NCBI RefSeq assembly: GCF_001683915.1
Contig: NZ_LXTT01000110.1
Span: 1-35,207 of the forward strand
Direction: 5' to 3'
Source: Allomuricauda sp. CP2A
Lineage (GTDB): Bacteria; Bacteroidota; Bacteroidia; Flavobacteriales; Flavobacteriaceae
Length of the DNA stretch: 35,207 nt
Notes under the pieces: generated by a model
What the model saw: only the letters and a program-made list of their open reading frames with translations
Told to the model about the DNA's origin: nothing
Database searches by the model: none
Shown here: positions 8,796-16,368 of the stretch, piece by piece
Layout of the letters: each line of letters begins with the position of its first letter
Position numbering within the stretch: the first letter of the stretch is position 1
Translations under genes and position numbers: made by a program

Positions 8796-8940
8796 ACCGT
8801 AGTCAAGATTGTGGCCAATGAATCCAACAGAACAACCTTCTCTTACTTTCATCCATCAAAGTAAATAGTTGCACCGTAATACGGGTCATTCAGCTTTCCA
8901 TACGCCATCCTCCAACAACAACTAATCCATCTTGCACATG

Positions 8941-8972
8941 CAAACAAAAAAGCCATAGCTTTCACTATGGCT
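8941..8972 (-). terminator. intrinsic terminator of the OmpA-family gene
   Basis: On the - strand the sequence reads AGCCATAG, loop TGAAAG, CTATGGCT, then TTTTTGTTTG. The eight-bp perfect stem (8951-8958 with 8965-8972) followed by a U-rich tract lies 26 bases past the stop codon of the OmpA-family gene. Confidence 0.85.
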
Positions 8973-8997
8973 CTTAAAATAAGTGGTGTTCTCGCTT

Positions 8998-10167
8998 TTA
9001 AAATTCAACAATCTCAAATTCTGATCGTCTGTTCTTTGAATGCTTCTCCTCGGTACAATACACCCCATCCTCACAATCGTTCACCAATTGGGTCTCTCCA
9101 AAGGCTTCTTGGCTGATCCTATCCTCAGCTATCCCTTTTGAAATTGCATAGGCCACGGTACGCTCCGCCCTGCGCTCTGATAGCCATTGGTTATACTGGT
9201 CCGTTCCTCTGGAATCGGTATGTGCCGTTACTTTTATGATCAAGTTTGGTTCATCTTGCATGATGGCCACCAATTGGTCCAGCAACTCCTTGTCCTTGGA
9301 GGTCAGGTACGAAGAGTTCAGTTTAAAGTACACATTGCCCAATCCGTTTATTTTGTTCTGAAGGGCAGCTCGTCTGGCATCCTCGGCATCTTTTTTGGCC
9401 TTTTCGGCGGCTGCCAATTCAGCCGCTTCTTTTTCTCTTTGTAAACGCTCGGCCAACAAACGGGCTTCTTCCTCTGCTTTTGCAATGGAATCTTGAACTC
9501 GTTGCTGCTCTTCTTCCATTTCTTTCAACAAAGCAAGCTTTTCCTCCCCTTTTCGTGAAAGCCCCTTTTCAACTTCAAAGCGATAGGCCACGCCAACCGC
9601 ATGTTGGATGTGATTGGTGGCATTTTCGGTACTCATGGCCCACTTACCGGTAGTATTCACGTCCAATCCCCAATGATCGGAAAACCAAGTCCTAAAACCC
9701 AAAACGGCATTGTAGGTACCTCTACCTTGGTTATTGGCATCTGTATAACCTGCACCAATTCCAATATAGGGATCAAAAAAACCGGTTTCCCCCAAAATCA
9801 TATTCAAATCATAGCTAACCCTAAAGTCTAGACCGAAATAATCAATATCTTCTGGGTTAACTTGTTTATCAATGATTTTTCCTTCCTTATACTTGTTATA
9901 GGTACCAATGGCCTCAAGACCGAGACCACTCTTAAAATAACGTCCTATACTAATCCGTGAAGGGTAAGGAACCGAATTCCAGCCCTCCTTAAAGTCAAAT
10001 AATTCGCCAAACTCATCACCGGAATCATCCACAAAATTGGTTCCCAGTGATACGAGCCAGTAACTCTGTACTATGCTATCCTTCTTCGTTAATTCAATGT
10101 CTTGGGCAAAGATTGATGCCGTGAAGAAACAGGCCAAAGCCACAAGAGCTGGTTTTGAAATATTCAT
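8998..10167 (-). CDS. OmpA-family outer-membrane protein with coiled-coil linker
   Basis: A 389-residue outer-membrane protein. A signal peptide (1-21, ending SIFAQ) is followed by a predicted N-terminal beta-barrel of about 175 residues with alternating aromatic strands (YWLVSLGTNF, YIGIGAGY, VGVAYRFEV). Next comes a charged Glu/Lys/Ala-rich coiled coil (about 203-272), then the OmpA C-terminal peptidoglycan-binding domain (278-389). That domain has TAHTDSRGTDQYNQ (D318) and LSERRAERT (R333), the residues that contact diaminopimelate in OmpA. The long coiled coil between barrel and OmpA domain would extend the reach across the periplasm. Two cysteines (365 and 371) could form a local disulfide. 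It has its own terminator and a candidate promoter, so it is probably monocistronic. Confidence 0.92.
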   Translation of the reverse strand: MNISKPALVALACFFTASIFAQDIELTKKDSIVQSYWLVSLGTNFVDDSGDEFGELFDFKEGWNSVPYPSRISIGRYFKSGLGLEAIGTYNKYKEGKIIDKQVNPEDIDYFGLDFRVSYDLNMILGETGFFDPYIGIGAGYTDANNQGRGTYNAVLGFRTWFSDHWGLDVNTTGKWAMSTENATNHIQHAVGVAYRFEVEKGLSRKGEEKLALLKEMEEEQQRVQDSIAKAEEEARLLAERLQREKEAAELAAAEKAKKDAEDARRAALQNKINGLGNVYFKLNSSYLTSKDKELLDQLVAIMQDEPNLIIKVTAHTDSRGTDQYNQWLSERRAERTVAYAISKGIAEDRISQEAFGETQLVNDCEDGVYCTEEKHSKNRRSEFEIVEF

Positions 10168-10193
10168 TATTTATGATTTGAGGTTATCAAGAA

Positions 10194-10201
10194 CAAAGGT
10201 A
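10194..10201 (-). promoter_or_regulatory. candidate -7 promoter element TACCTTTG for the OmpA-family gene
   Basis: Exact TAnnTTTG match on the - strand, 26 bases upstream of the ATG, giving a leader of about 20 bases. No good TTG is seen at the usual -33 distance. A perfect inverted repeat GCACTT-TT-AAGTGC lies just upstream at 10229-10242 and could be an operator. Confidence 0.45.
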
Positions 10202-10284
10202 TGTCAATAGGTCAAAAAGGAGAATTTTGCACTTTTAAGTGCGCTTATTTTCGATGAGAAGTAAAAACAAGAATCGAAAAACTC

Positions 10285-10740
10285 TTACCAACCCACTTTT
10301 TGAAAGCCTATGGTTTTGGGGGAAAGTGGCATTTTATATAGGTAAAATGGATAGGAAATAGCCTGACTTTGTGCCGTATCTGTTTTTGTCGGGTCCGAGA
10401 GCTCAACCGCAATGGTAAGTTCATCTTCAGTTTCATTGATTTTGGAAAGGAAAGGCTCCTTTTCACCCTGCTGTTCCCCCAAACAGACCACAATGACCAT
10501 TTCCCTCGAAAAATCCACCATAGGCACGGGAAGCCCCGGTTTTCGGGTCTTATTGACTTGGGAATAGAACTTGTTCAATGATTTTGTATCCTGAATCACC
10601 ATGGTCTCATATTCCATGATACCGCTGTACCCATCCTGCACCACAAGCTCCAAATCTTCCATTTTTTCCCCGGCCAATTCCTTTTGTGCTTTGCATGAAA
10701 ACAAACAAAATGTAAGTAATAATAGTGCCAAAAATCTCAT
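10285..10740 (-). CDS. lipoprotein with PrcB-like C-terminal domain
   Basis: A 151-residue predicted lipoprotein. The signal peptide ends in the lipobox LFSC with Cys16 as the lipidated residue. The body has VDFSREMVIVVCLGEQQ (about 75-91), the pattern of the PrcB C-terminal domain family (protease-complex regulator in Treponema; elsewhere uncharacterised). The ATG at 10740 overlaps the bshA stop by one base (TGATG), so the two are translationally coupled; a TTG one codon earlier is less likely. It is the last gene of the GH3 fusion-bshA unit. No enzymatic residues are evident and the role is unknown; domain assignment is moderate. Confidence 0.75.
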   Translation of the reverse strand: MRFLALLLLTFCLFSCKAQKELAGEKMEDLELVVQDGYSGIMEYETMVIQDTKSLNKFYSQVNKTRKPGLPVPMVDFSREMVIVVCLGEQQGEKEPFLSKINETEDELTIAVELSDPTKTDTAQSQAISYPFYLYKMPLSPKTIGFQKVGW

Positions 10741-11882
10741 CAAAAAGTGTTTTTAAAACGGGATTTGAAAGCCTTTTCATAAAGCTCCTCATAAAGCGGC
10801 AGAATATGCACAATATCGAACTTGGAAGCGACATTATAGGCATTTTGTTTGAACTTTTCCAAAACCGCATCGTCCCTCAGGATTTGCAATGCCTTTGACG
10901 CCATATCGTCCACATCCCCTACATTCGACATAAATCCTGAAATCCCGTCTTTGTTCACTTCTGGAATTCCACCTGTGTTGCTGGAAACAACCGCAACCTT
11001 GTTGATCATTGCTTCCAAAGCGGCCAATCCAAAGCTTTCCGTTTCCGATGGCAAGAGGAACAGGTCAGAAAAACAGAGGATCCTATCAATCTCGGTACTA
11101 TTGCCCAAAAACAACACTTTTTCTTTCATTCCGAGGTCCTCGCACATTTGCTCCGCCTTTTCTTTTTCAGGCCCCTCGCCCACCATGATCAGCTTTGCGG
11201 GGATTTCCTTTTGTATCTTATGAAAGATCTTGATGACATCCGGAATCCGCTTTACCTTCCTAAAATTACTGATATGGGTTATGATGCGTTCATCTTCCTT
11301 GGCCATCAAAGTGCGTTGGCAATCTGTGTATTCTGTGCTGTATTTGGACTTTTCGATAAAGTTTGGAATGACCTCGATCTCCTTTTCAATATCAAAAAGT
11401 TCCATGGTGCTTTTCTTCAATGCTTCGGAAACAGACGTGACCACATCAGATTTATTGATGCTGAAGGTAACCGCAGGCTTGTAAAATGGATGCTTGCCCA
11501 CCAAAGTAATATCGGTCCCGTGCAAAGTGGTGATCATGGGAATGAAAATACCGTATTCCTGAAGCATTTTCTTCGCCATATACCCAGCATAGGCATGGGG
11601 TATGGCATAATGCACGTGAAGCAGTTCAATGCCGTACATCTTTATGGTGTCCACCAACTTACTGGATAGAGCCAATTCATAAGGTTGGTAATGGAACAGC
11701 GGGTACTCGGGTACATGCACCTCGTGAAAATGGATGTTATTTCCCAAAAGTCCCAACCGCACCGGCTGCCGATAGGTGACAAAATGTACTTCGTGGCCCC
11801 TCTCTGCCAAGGCTATACCCAATTCAGTGGCTACAACGCCACTACCACCAAATGTGGGGTAACAAACAATTGCAATTTTCAT
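10740..11882 (-). CDS. bshA: N-acetyl-alpha-D-glucosaminyl L-malate synthase
   Basis: BshA is the GT4 enzyme that joins GlcNAc from UDP-GlcNAc to L-malate, the first step of bacillithiol synthesis. This 380-residue protein starts KIAIVCYPTFGGSGVVATEL, the highly characteristic BshA N-terminus. It contains HVHYAIPHAYAGYMAK, TTLHGTDITLVG, NFRKVKRIPDVI, MVGEGPEKEKAEQ and the donor motif SETESFGLAALEAM with GGIPEV after it. Length is usual. It lies 29 bases downstream of a GH3/serine-hydrolase fusion and runs directly into a small lipoprotein gene. The partner genes bshB and bshC are not in the window. Bacillithiol is the low-molecular-weight thiol in many Bacteroidota, so the call is firm. Confidence 0.95.
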   Translation of the reverse strand: MKIAIVCYPTFGGSGVVATELGIALAERGHEVHFVTYRQPVRLGLLGNNIHFHEVHVPEYPLFHYQPYELALSSKLVDTIKMYGIELLHVHYAIPHAYAGYMAKKMLQEYGIFIPMITTLHGTDITLVGKHPFYKPAVTFSINKSDVVTSVSEALKKSTMELFDIEKEIEVIPNFIEKSKYSTEYTDCQRTLMAKEDERIITHISNFRKVKRIPDVIKIFHKIQKEIPAKLIMVGEGPEKEKAEQMCEDLGMKEKVLFLGNSTEIDRILCFSDLFLLPSETESFGLAALEAMINKVAVVSSNTGGIPEVNKDGISGFMSNVGDVDDMASKALQILRDDAVLEKFKQNAYNVASKFDIVHILPLYEELYEKAFKSRFKNTF

Positions 11883-11911
11883 GACTACAAATCTAAGCCA
11901 ATATTTGTTGT

Positions 11912-14824
11912 CTAATTTATAATGGAATCATAAATAGCTTGCTGGATCCTGGTGCGCAATCCAGATCTGATCAGCAACGTATTGGTTGCCGATGGATATG
12001 TTCGGTTGGACAAAAACACATAAATCAGATCTGTATCAGGATCGGCCCACGTATAGGTGCCCGTAAAGCCACTATGGCCAAAGCTTTTGGGGGATACACA
12101 CCCACAGGTGGGGCCAGTTTCTTCCAATTGGGGTTTGTCAAAACCAACCCCTCGTCTAACATTATTATTGCAGAAATAGCACGTATTGAATTTTTTTATG
12201 GTCCGCTCGCTCAAAAAACGCTCCCCACCATAATAACCGCCTTGCAAATACATCTGCATGATCTTGGCCACTTCATTGGCCGTACTGAACAAGCCTGCAT
12301 GCCCCCCTACTCCCCCTTGCATGGCAGCGCCCATATCGTGCACGTAGCCTTGTATGGTTTGGTATCGATAATAATCATCCTCCTCCGAAGGCACAATTTC
12401 ATCTTTGGGAAATTTATGCAGCGGATTAAAGGCCGTTCGCTGCAAACCCATGGGCTCGTAAAGAAACTCGTTGATAAGTTTGTCTATGGGTTTTCCATAG
12501 GTCTCCTCAATATATTTTTTGAACACATAATAGCCTACATCACTATAGCGGTACCGATTGGATTTTAAGCTCTGGCGGCCTATGCGCTCATAAATGGAAT
12601 CTTTATAGGCATTGGTAAGATATAAACGGTCTGCCACCTGATATGAAAAACCTTCGGATGGGTTGTTCCGATAAAAATCATTGGAGGGCTTTCTGTCCTT
12701 GTTCAAGGTATCCAAATAAAAAGCGATCCACGCTGGCAAACGCCCATAATGCGACAATGCCTTTAGTACAGTTACATCTTTCAGTTCCGTGTCTTCATAC
12801 TCTGGGACCAATTCCTTAAAGGTGTTGTTCAGCGCAATTTTGCCCTCTTCCTCCATTTTCATGATCAATGGGAGTGTGGAGAGAATTTTGGTCAATGAGG
12901 CCAAGTCGTAAATGGATTCTTCATTGATGTGCTCTTCAGCGTTGTAGGTGGGTTTGCCAAAATTCTTGTTGTAAATGACCTTGCCCTTCCTGGCGATAAG
13001 CACCTGTGCGCCCGGGAACATCAACGAATCCAAACCATCTTGCACCAGCGTATCCACCATGGCCAGTTGTGAGGAACTCATCCCAACCCTTTCTGGGATG
13101 CTGTACCCCAATCGTTGTATGGGTTTTACCTCAATCCCTGTATTCACGGGAAACTCACCATGGGCCGAAACAGGGAGCTTTCCGGTGGCGCCTATGGCCC
13201 CAAAAATGACCTCTGCCGCTTTTTCTTGGGCTATTTTACTGTTCTGATACCCAACAACCACACCATCCATAGTACCAAAATTGAGTACATCCAGTAATGC
13301 ATAAGGTTTTGCAAAAAGAGTCAAGATGGTGTTGCTGGTCCGCAATCTTGAAATCTCTTCCAACCAAAACAGTTCATTTTTGGAAAACTTATATCCTTGC
13401 CAAGGGCTTTCATTGCTCTTGTGAAACCCGATGATCACCAGATTATAATTGGCCAGCTCTTTTTTATACCCTGCTATGTCTCTTGCCTTGATCTCTGTAA
13501 CCTTAAAATATTTGTTCAGGGTTTCAATAAAAGTGGAACCGGAATCATCCCCAAAATGCACATAGGCAATTTTCTTGTTGTCCAGTTTTTTGATGGGCAT
13601 CAGGGAAAAATTGTTCTTGGCCACTGTTATGGCTCCTTCAATGGCCTCCTCGTACACCACATCGTTTTCAATACTGTTTAAATCCTCGTAAAGATTTTCC
13701 AAATCAACGGGCTGATAGCTGTACAGACCTGCTTTGTACTTGGCCATCAATATTTTTTTGACCGAATGGGCCAATCGTGCTTCTGAAATGACACCTGTGT
13801 TATAGGCTTCAATCAGTTTTTCCTTGGCCTTCAATACATTTTCGGGCATCAAGAGCATATCATTCCCTGCCAAAAATGCTTGTAGTTCCACTTCTCCATC
13901 CGGTGCAAACTGCGATACGGCCTTCATGTTCAAGGCATCCGTAAAAACCAGTCCCTTAAAGCCCATCTCATTTTGCAGTAGTTGGTAGACAATATCGTTG
14001 GAAAGTGATGACGGATACCCTTCCCTATTTTCCAAACTGGGTACATCCAAATGGGCAATCATGGTGGAACTCAACCCACTTTCAATGGCTCTTTTGAAAG
14101 GATACAGTTCAATGGAATCCAATTGTTCCCGTGTTGAATTAATTATGGGCAACGCCTTATGGGAATCGGTGGCCGTATCGCCATGTCCCGGAAAGTGTTT
14201 TCCACAGGACAAAACACCGGCTCGTTCCATTCCTTTTATAAATGCTATCCCTTTCTGGGCTACATTTTTAGGGTCTTCCCCAAAGGAGCGATTGCCAATT
14301 ATGGGGTTTTGAGGGTTATTGTTCACATCCAAATCTGGGGCAAAATTGATATGAACCCCCATCCGCTTGGCATGTTTTCCTATTTGATAGCCCACTTTTT
14401 CCACAAGGGAATTATCCTGAATGGCCCCTAATGTCATGTTCCAAGGAAACGCAAAGGTGGAGTCCAACCGCATGGCCATGCCCCATTCGGCATCGGAACC
14501 AATGAGTAATGGTACTTTGGATTCAGATTGGTATTCGTTGGTCAATTTTGTCTGTTGAACAGGTCCCCCTGCCAAAAAAATCACCCCTCCAATGCCTTGT
14601 TCCTGCACAAGTTTTTTGATTTTGTCCTTTGAGGCTTGATCTTGATTGGATGCAATGCTCACCATAAACAGCTGCCCCACCCGTTCTTCCAGGGTCATCC
14701 TGTTGTATTGGCCCTTCACCCAATTGGCTTGGACAAGGGAATCTTTGGTGACCAATGGGTTAGTTTGGCCCAGTGCATGCAAAGTAAAAAGTATGAAAAT
14801 GGGGAGATATAGCTTTATGCGCAT
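11912..14824 (-). CDS. GH3 beta-N-acetylhexosaminidase / beta-lactamase-type serine hydrolase fusion
   Basis: A 970-residue exported two-enzyme protein. A signal peptide (1-19) precedes a family 3 glycoside hydrolase domain (about 40-370) of NagZ type, with KHFPGHGDT (209-217), TDSH (219-222) and the nucleophile Asp296 in FTDALNM. A GH3 C-terminal alpha/beta sandwich follows (about 395-560). Residues about 580-965 are a beta-lactamase/penicillin-binding-protein fold: Ser643 and Lys646 in LASLTK, Tyr760 in YRYSDVGYYVF, and HSGFTGT as the third motif. Such fusions are known in Bacteroidota. The expected role is periplasmic trimming of peptidoglycan fragments, GlcNAc removal plus peptide or ester hydrolysis. 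It heads the unit with bshA and the lipoprotein. Confidence 0.93.
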   Translation of the reverse strand: MRIKLYLPIFILFTLHALGQTNPLVTKDSLVQANWVKGQYNRMTLEERVGQLFMVSIASNQDQASKDKIKKLVQEQGIGGVIFLAGGPVQQTKLTNEYQSESKVPLLIGSDAEWGMAMRLDSTFAFPWNMTLGAIQDNSLVEKVGYQIGKHAKRMGVHINFAPDLDVNNNPQNPIIGNRSFGEDPKNVAQKGIAFIKGMERAGVLSCGKHFPGHGDTATDSHKALPIINSTREQLDSIELYPFKRAIESGLSSTMIAHLDVPSLENREGYPSSLSNDIVYQLLQNEMGFKGLVFTDALNMKAVSQFAPDGEVELQAFLAGNDMLLMPENVLKAKEKLIEAYNTGVISEARLAHSVKKILMAKYKAGLYSYQPVDLENLYEDLNSIENDVVYEEAIEGAITVAKNNFSLMPIKKLDNKKIAYVHFGDDSGSTFIETLNKYFKVTEIKARDIAGYKKELANYNLVIIGFHKSNESPWQGYKFSKNELFWLEEISRLRTSNTILTLFAKPYALLDVLNFGTMDGVVVGYQNSKIAQEKAAEVIFGAIGATGKLPVSAHGEFPVNTGIEVKPIQRLGYSIPERVGMSSSQLAMVDTLVQDGLDSLMFPGAQVLIARKGKVIYNKNFGKPTYNAEEHINEESIYDLASLTKILSTLPLIMKMEEEGKIALNNTFKELVPEYEDTELKDVTVLKALSHYGRLPAWIAFYLDTLNKDRKPSNDFYRNNPSEGFSYQVADRLYLTNAYKDSIYERIGRQSLKSNRYRYSDVGYYVFKKYIEETYGKPIDKLINEFLYEPMGLQRTAFNPLHKFPKDEIVPSEEDDYYRYQTIQGYVHDMGAAMQGGVGGHAGLFSTANEVAKIMQMYLQGGYYGGERFLSERTIKKFNTCYFCNNNVRRGVGFDKPQLEETGPTCGCVSPKSFGHSGFTGTYTWADPDTDLIYVFLSNRTYPSATNTLLIRSGLRTRIQQAIYDSIIN

Positions 14825-14947
14825 AAATATCTTGTCTAGGACATGAACTTATTGCTGATAAAAATATTGCATTTCGTCGAAGAATGCACAGAAATTAAGA
14901 TTATTTAAGAGTAAGTCAATTTTTGGGGATAATTGTCAGTTCGGGTT

Positions 14948-14964
14948 AAATTCTAAAAGAATTT
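14948..14964 (-). terminator. weak hairpin downstream of the 160-residue conserved protein gene
   Basis: AAATTCT-AAA-AGAATTT forms a perfect seven-bp AT-rich stem 45 bases past the stop at 15009, in the 184-base gap before the GH3 fusion gene. There is no clean U-tract, so termination is only possible. Nothing else recognisable lies in the gap. Confidence 0.25.
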
Positions 14965-15008
14965 TATAGCGAGAACTGTTGCTACCTGAAATTCAACCCT
15001 TTTGGTGA

Positions 15009-15491
15009 CTATACAAATCGGGCATGCCAACTTTCACTGGCGGGTACTTCCCAATTTTCCAAATATTCCTGTTTTGTGGCCACCAAATTGTTGAATACAA
15101 TGGTATTTGGAGAAACAGACTTGGCCTTTGCCATCTTCTTGAAATCCTTCAATGATTTGTATGCGATAAATTCTCCTTGCTTGAAGGAAACGTTCATCCT
15201 GTCCAGCAGTTCCACATTGTATTTCTGCTCCAAACTTTGGATAAAATGTACCGATGCATCAATGGAACAACCCGATGCACTTGCATTGGTCTGATCCAAT
15301 CCGATTACGATAAATCGCTTGTATTTTATCTCAAAACCGGCATGCAAATCACTGCCATGGGCCGTCCATTCCTTTAGAAAACCCGTTAGGCTTTCCTCCA
15401 ATTCTTTCTGTTCCTCATCCGTAAAACTCCTGTTGGCCTGATAAATCCAAATTCGGGAGTGGTCTGGCAATTCATTAAAATCTACTAGCAT
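15009..15491 (-). CDS. conserved Bacteroidota protein of unknown function (often mislabelled ABC transporter ATPase)
   Basis: A 160-residue soluble protein. Homologues are widespread in Flavobacteriia and often carry the name ABC transporter ATPase, but no Walker A, Walker B or signature motif is present here. Conserved-looking segments are SRIWIYQANRSFTDEE near the N-terminus, WTAHGSDLHAGFEIKY (47-62), FIVIGLDQTNASASGCSIDA (about 65-84), FIQSLEQKYNVELLDRMNV and a C-terminal NWEVPASESWHARFV. The single cysteine in GCSIDAS and nearby polar residues could be functional. It closes the unit that runs from the amidase gene, separated from the Fe-S protein gene by 75 bases that carry a REP-like palindrome. 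Function unknown. Confidence 0.85.
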   Translation of the reverse strand: MLVDFNELPDHSRIWIYQANRSFTDEEQKELEESLTGFLKEWTAHGSDLHAGFEIKYKRFIVIGLDQTNASASGCSIDASVHFIQSLEQKYNVELLDRMNVSFKQGEFIAYKSLKDFKKMAKAKSVSPNTIVFNNLVATKQEYLENWEVPASESWHARFV

Positions 15492-15525
15492 GTTTTATTT
15501 TTTTCGTGGAACACCCCTGTAGTCC

Positions 15526-15544
15526 ACTGCCTGCGGCAGTCAGG
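15526..15544 (-). repeat. REP-like palindrome, copy 2
   Basis: On the - strand CCTGACTGCCGCAGGCAGT, 16 of 19 identical to copy 1 at 8566-8584. The core ACTGCC-TGC-GGCAGT forms a six-bp stem, enclosed by CCCCT (15514-15518) pairing with AGGGG (15550-15554). It sits inside an operon, between the CCG-domain gene and the 160-residue gene, where it could act on mRNA stability or partial termination. Confidence 0.65.
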
Positions 15545-15566
15545 CCTCAAGGGGACAATTTTATTC

Positions 15567-16358
15567 TTACAAATTTAGGGAGTTTGCCAATACTTCGGCT
15601 ACATCCAAAACAGTAACACTGTCTTCTTTTTCATGTGCTTTGATGCCATCCGTCATCATGGTATTGCAATACGGGCAACCCGTTGCAATGATATTGGGTT
15701 GGGTCTCCAAAGCATCTTTGGTTCGCATTACGTTAATGTCCATATCCCCTTTTTCCGGTTCTTTGAACATTTGGGCACCTCCGGCCCCACAGCACAAGGC
15801 TGTTTTTTTGTGCCGTTTCATCTCCACCAATTCCGCGTTGGTTTTGGAGAGCAATTCCCTGGGTGCCTCATAAACTGAATTTGCCCTGCCCAAATAGCAG
15901 GGGTCATGGAAGGTAATGCGTTTTCCCTTGTACCCTTCCCCTTTTACGGTTAAACGACCTTGGTCTATCAGTTCTTTTAGATATTGGGTATGGTGGACAA
16001 CATCATAATTGCCCCCCAAACCTGGATATTCATTTTTAAGCGTATTGAAGGAATGCGGGTCGCAGGTAACGATTCGCTTTATTTCGTAGCCGTTCAGCAA
16101 TTCAATGTTCATCATGGCCTGCATCTGGAACAAAAACTCGTTCCCGGCCCGTTTTGCGAGATCTCCTGTGGAACTTTCTTCGGTGCCCAAAACAGCAAAA
16201 TCGACTTCGGCTTTGTTCAACAACTTCACAAACGCCCTGGTAATTTTTTTGGCTCGATCATCATAACTACCCGCAGAGCCTACCCAAAACAAAATTTCGG
16301 GCTGCTTTCCTTCTGCCATAAACTCCTGCATGGTTTTAACCTTCAGTTGCTCGCTCAT
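15567..16358 (-). CDS. CCG-domain Fe-S protein (HdrB/GlpC/LutA-like)
   Basis: A 263-residue soluble protein of the cysteine-rich CCG family, which carries electron-transfer Fe-S centres in heterodisulfide reductases, glycolate and lactate oxidases and relatives. The C-terminal CCG motif is intact: C154, C189-C190, C228 and C231 (DPCYLGRAN, LCCGAGGAQMF, GCPYCNTMM). The N-terminal motif keeps the fold signature (WVGSAGSYDDR, ESSTGDLAKRAGNEF, VTCDPHSFNTLKNEYP), but expected cysteine positions are Ser, Ser, Asp and Ser. It begins 10 bases after the stop of the membrane Fe-S protein, its probable partner. The likely role is reduction or oxidation of a soluble substrate coupled to the quinone pool; the substrate is unknown. 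Confidence 0.9.
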   Translation of the reverse strand: MSEQLKVKTMQEFMAEGKQPEILFWVGSAGSYDDRAKKITRAFVKLLNKAEVDFAVLGTEESSTGDLAKRAGNEFLFQMQAMMNIELLNGYEIKRIVTCDPHSFNTLKNEYPGLGGNYDVVHHTQYLKELIDQGRLTVKGEGYKGKRITFHDPCYLGRANSVYEAPRELLSKTNAELVEMKRHKKTALCCGAGGAQMFKEPEKGDMDINVMRTKDALETQPNIIATGCPYCNTMMTDGIKAHEKEDSVTVLDVAEVLANSLNL

Positions 16359-16368
16359 AGTTGTAGAT

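Larger units (their letters stand above)
8508..8997. other. 490-base non-coding stretch between GT2 gene and OmpA-family gene
   Basis: No convincing gene. From left to right it holds: a REP-like palindrome (8566-8584), a degenerate heptamer element folded as a large inverted repeat (8594-8795), a short - strand open stretch ending at 8849 that may be a gene relic, and the intrinsic terminator of the OmpA-family gene (8941-8972). Two open frames of 68 and 69 codons cross the heptamer element on opposite strands; both are products of the repeat pattern. Confidence 0.7.

Noticed and set aside
8615..8852. Overlapping 68- and 69-codon open frames on both strands
   Set aside because: Both lie across the heptamer inverted repeat; their residues follow the repeat pattern and no domain or start context supports them.
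11148..11669. 173-codon open frame on + opposite bshA
   Set aside because: It is a shadow of the bshA coding strand, whose protein is fully recognisable; no family resemblance.
15009..15491. Name ABC transporter ATPase for the 160-residue protein
   Set aside because: No Walker A, Walker B or LSGGQ-like motif is present and the length is too short for an ATPase domain.
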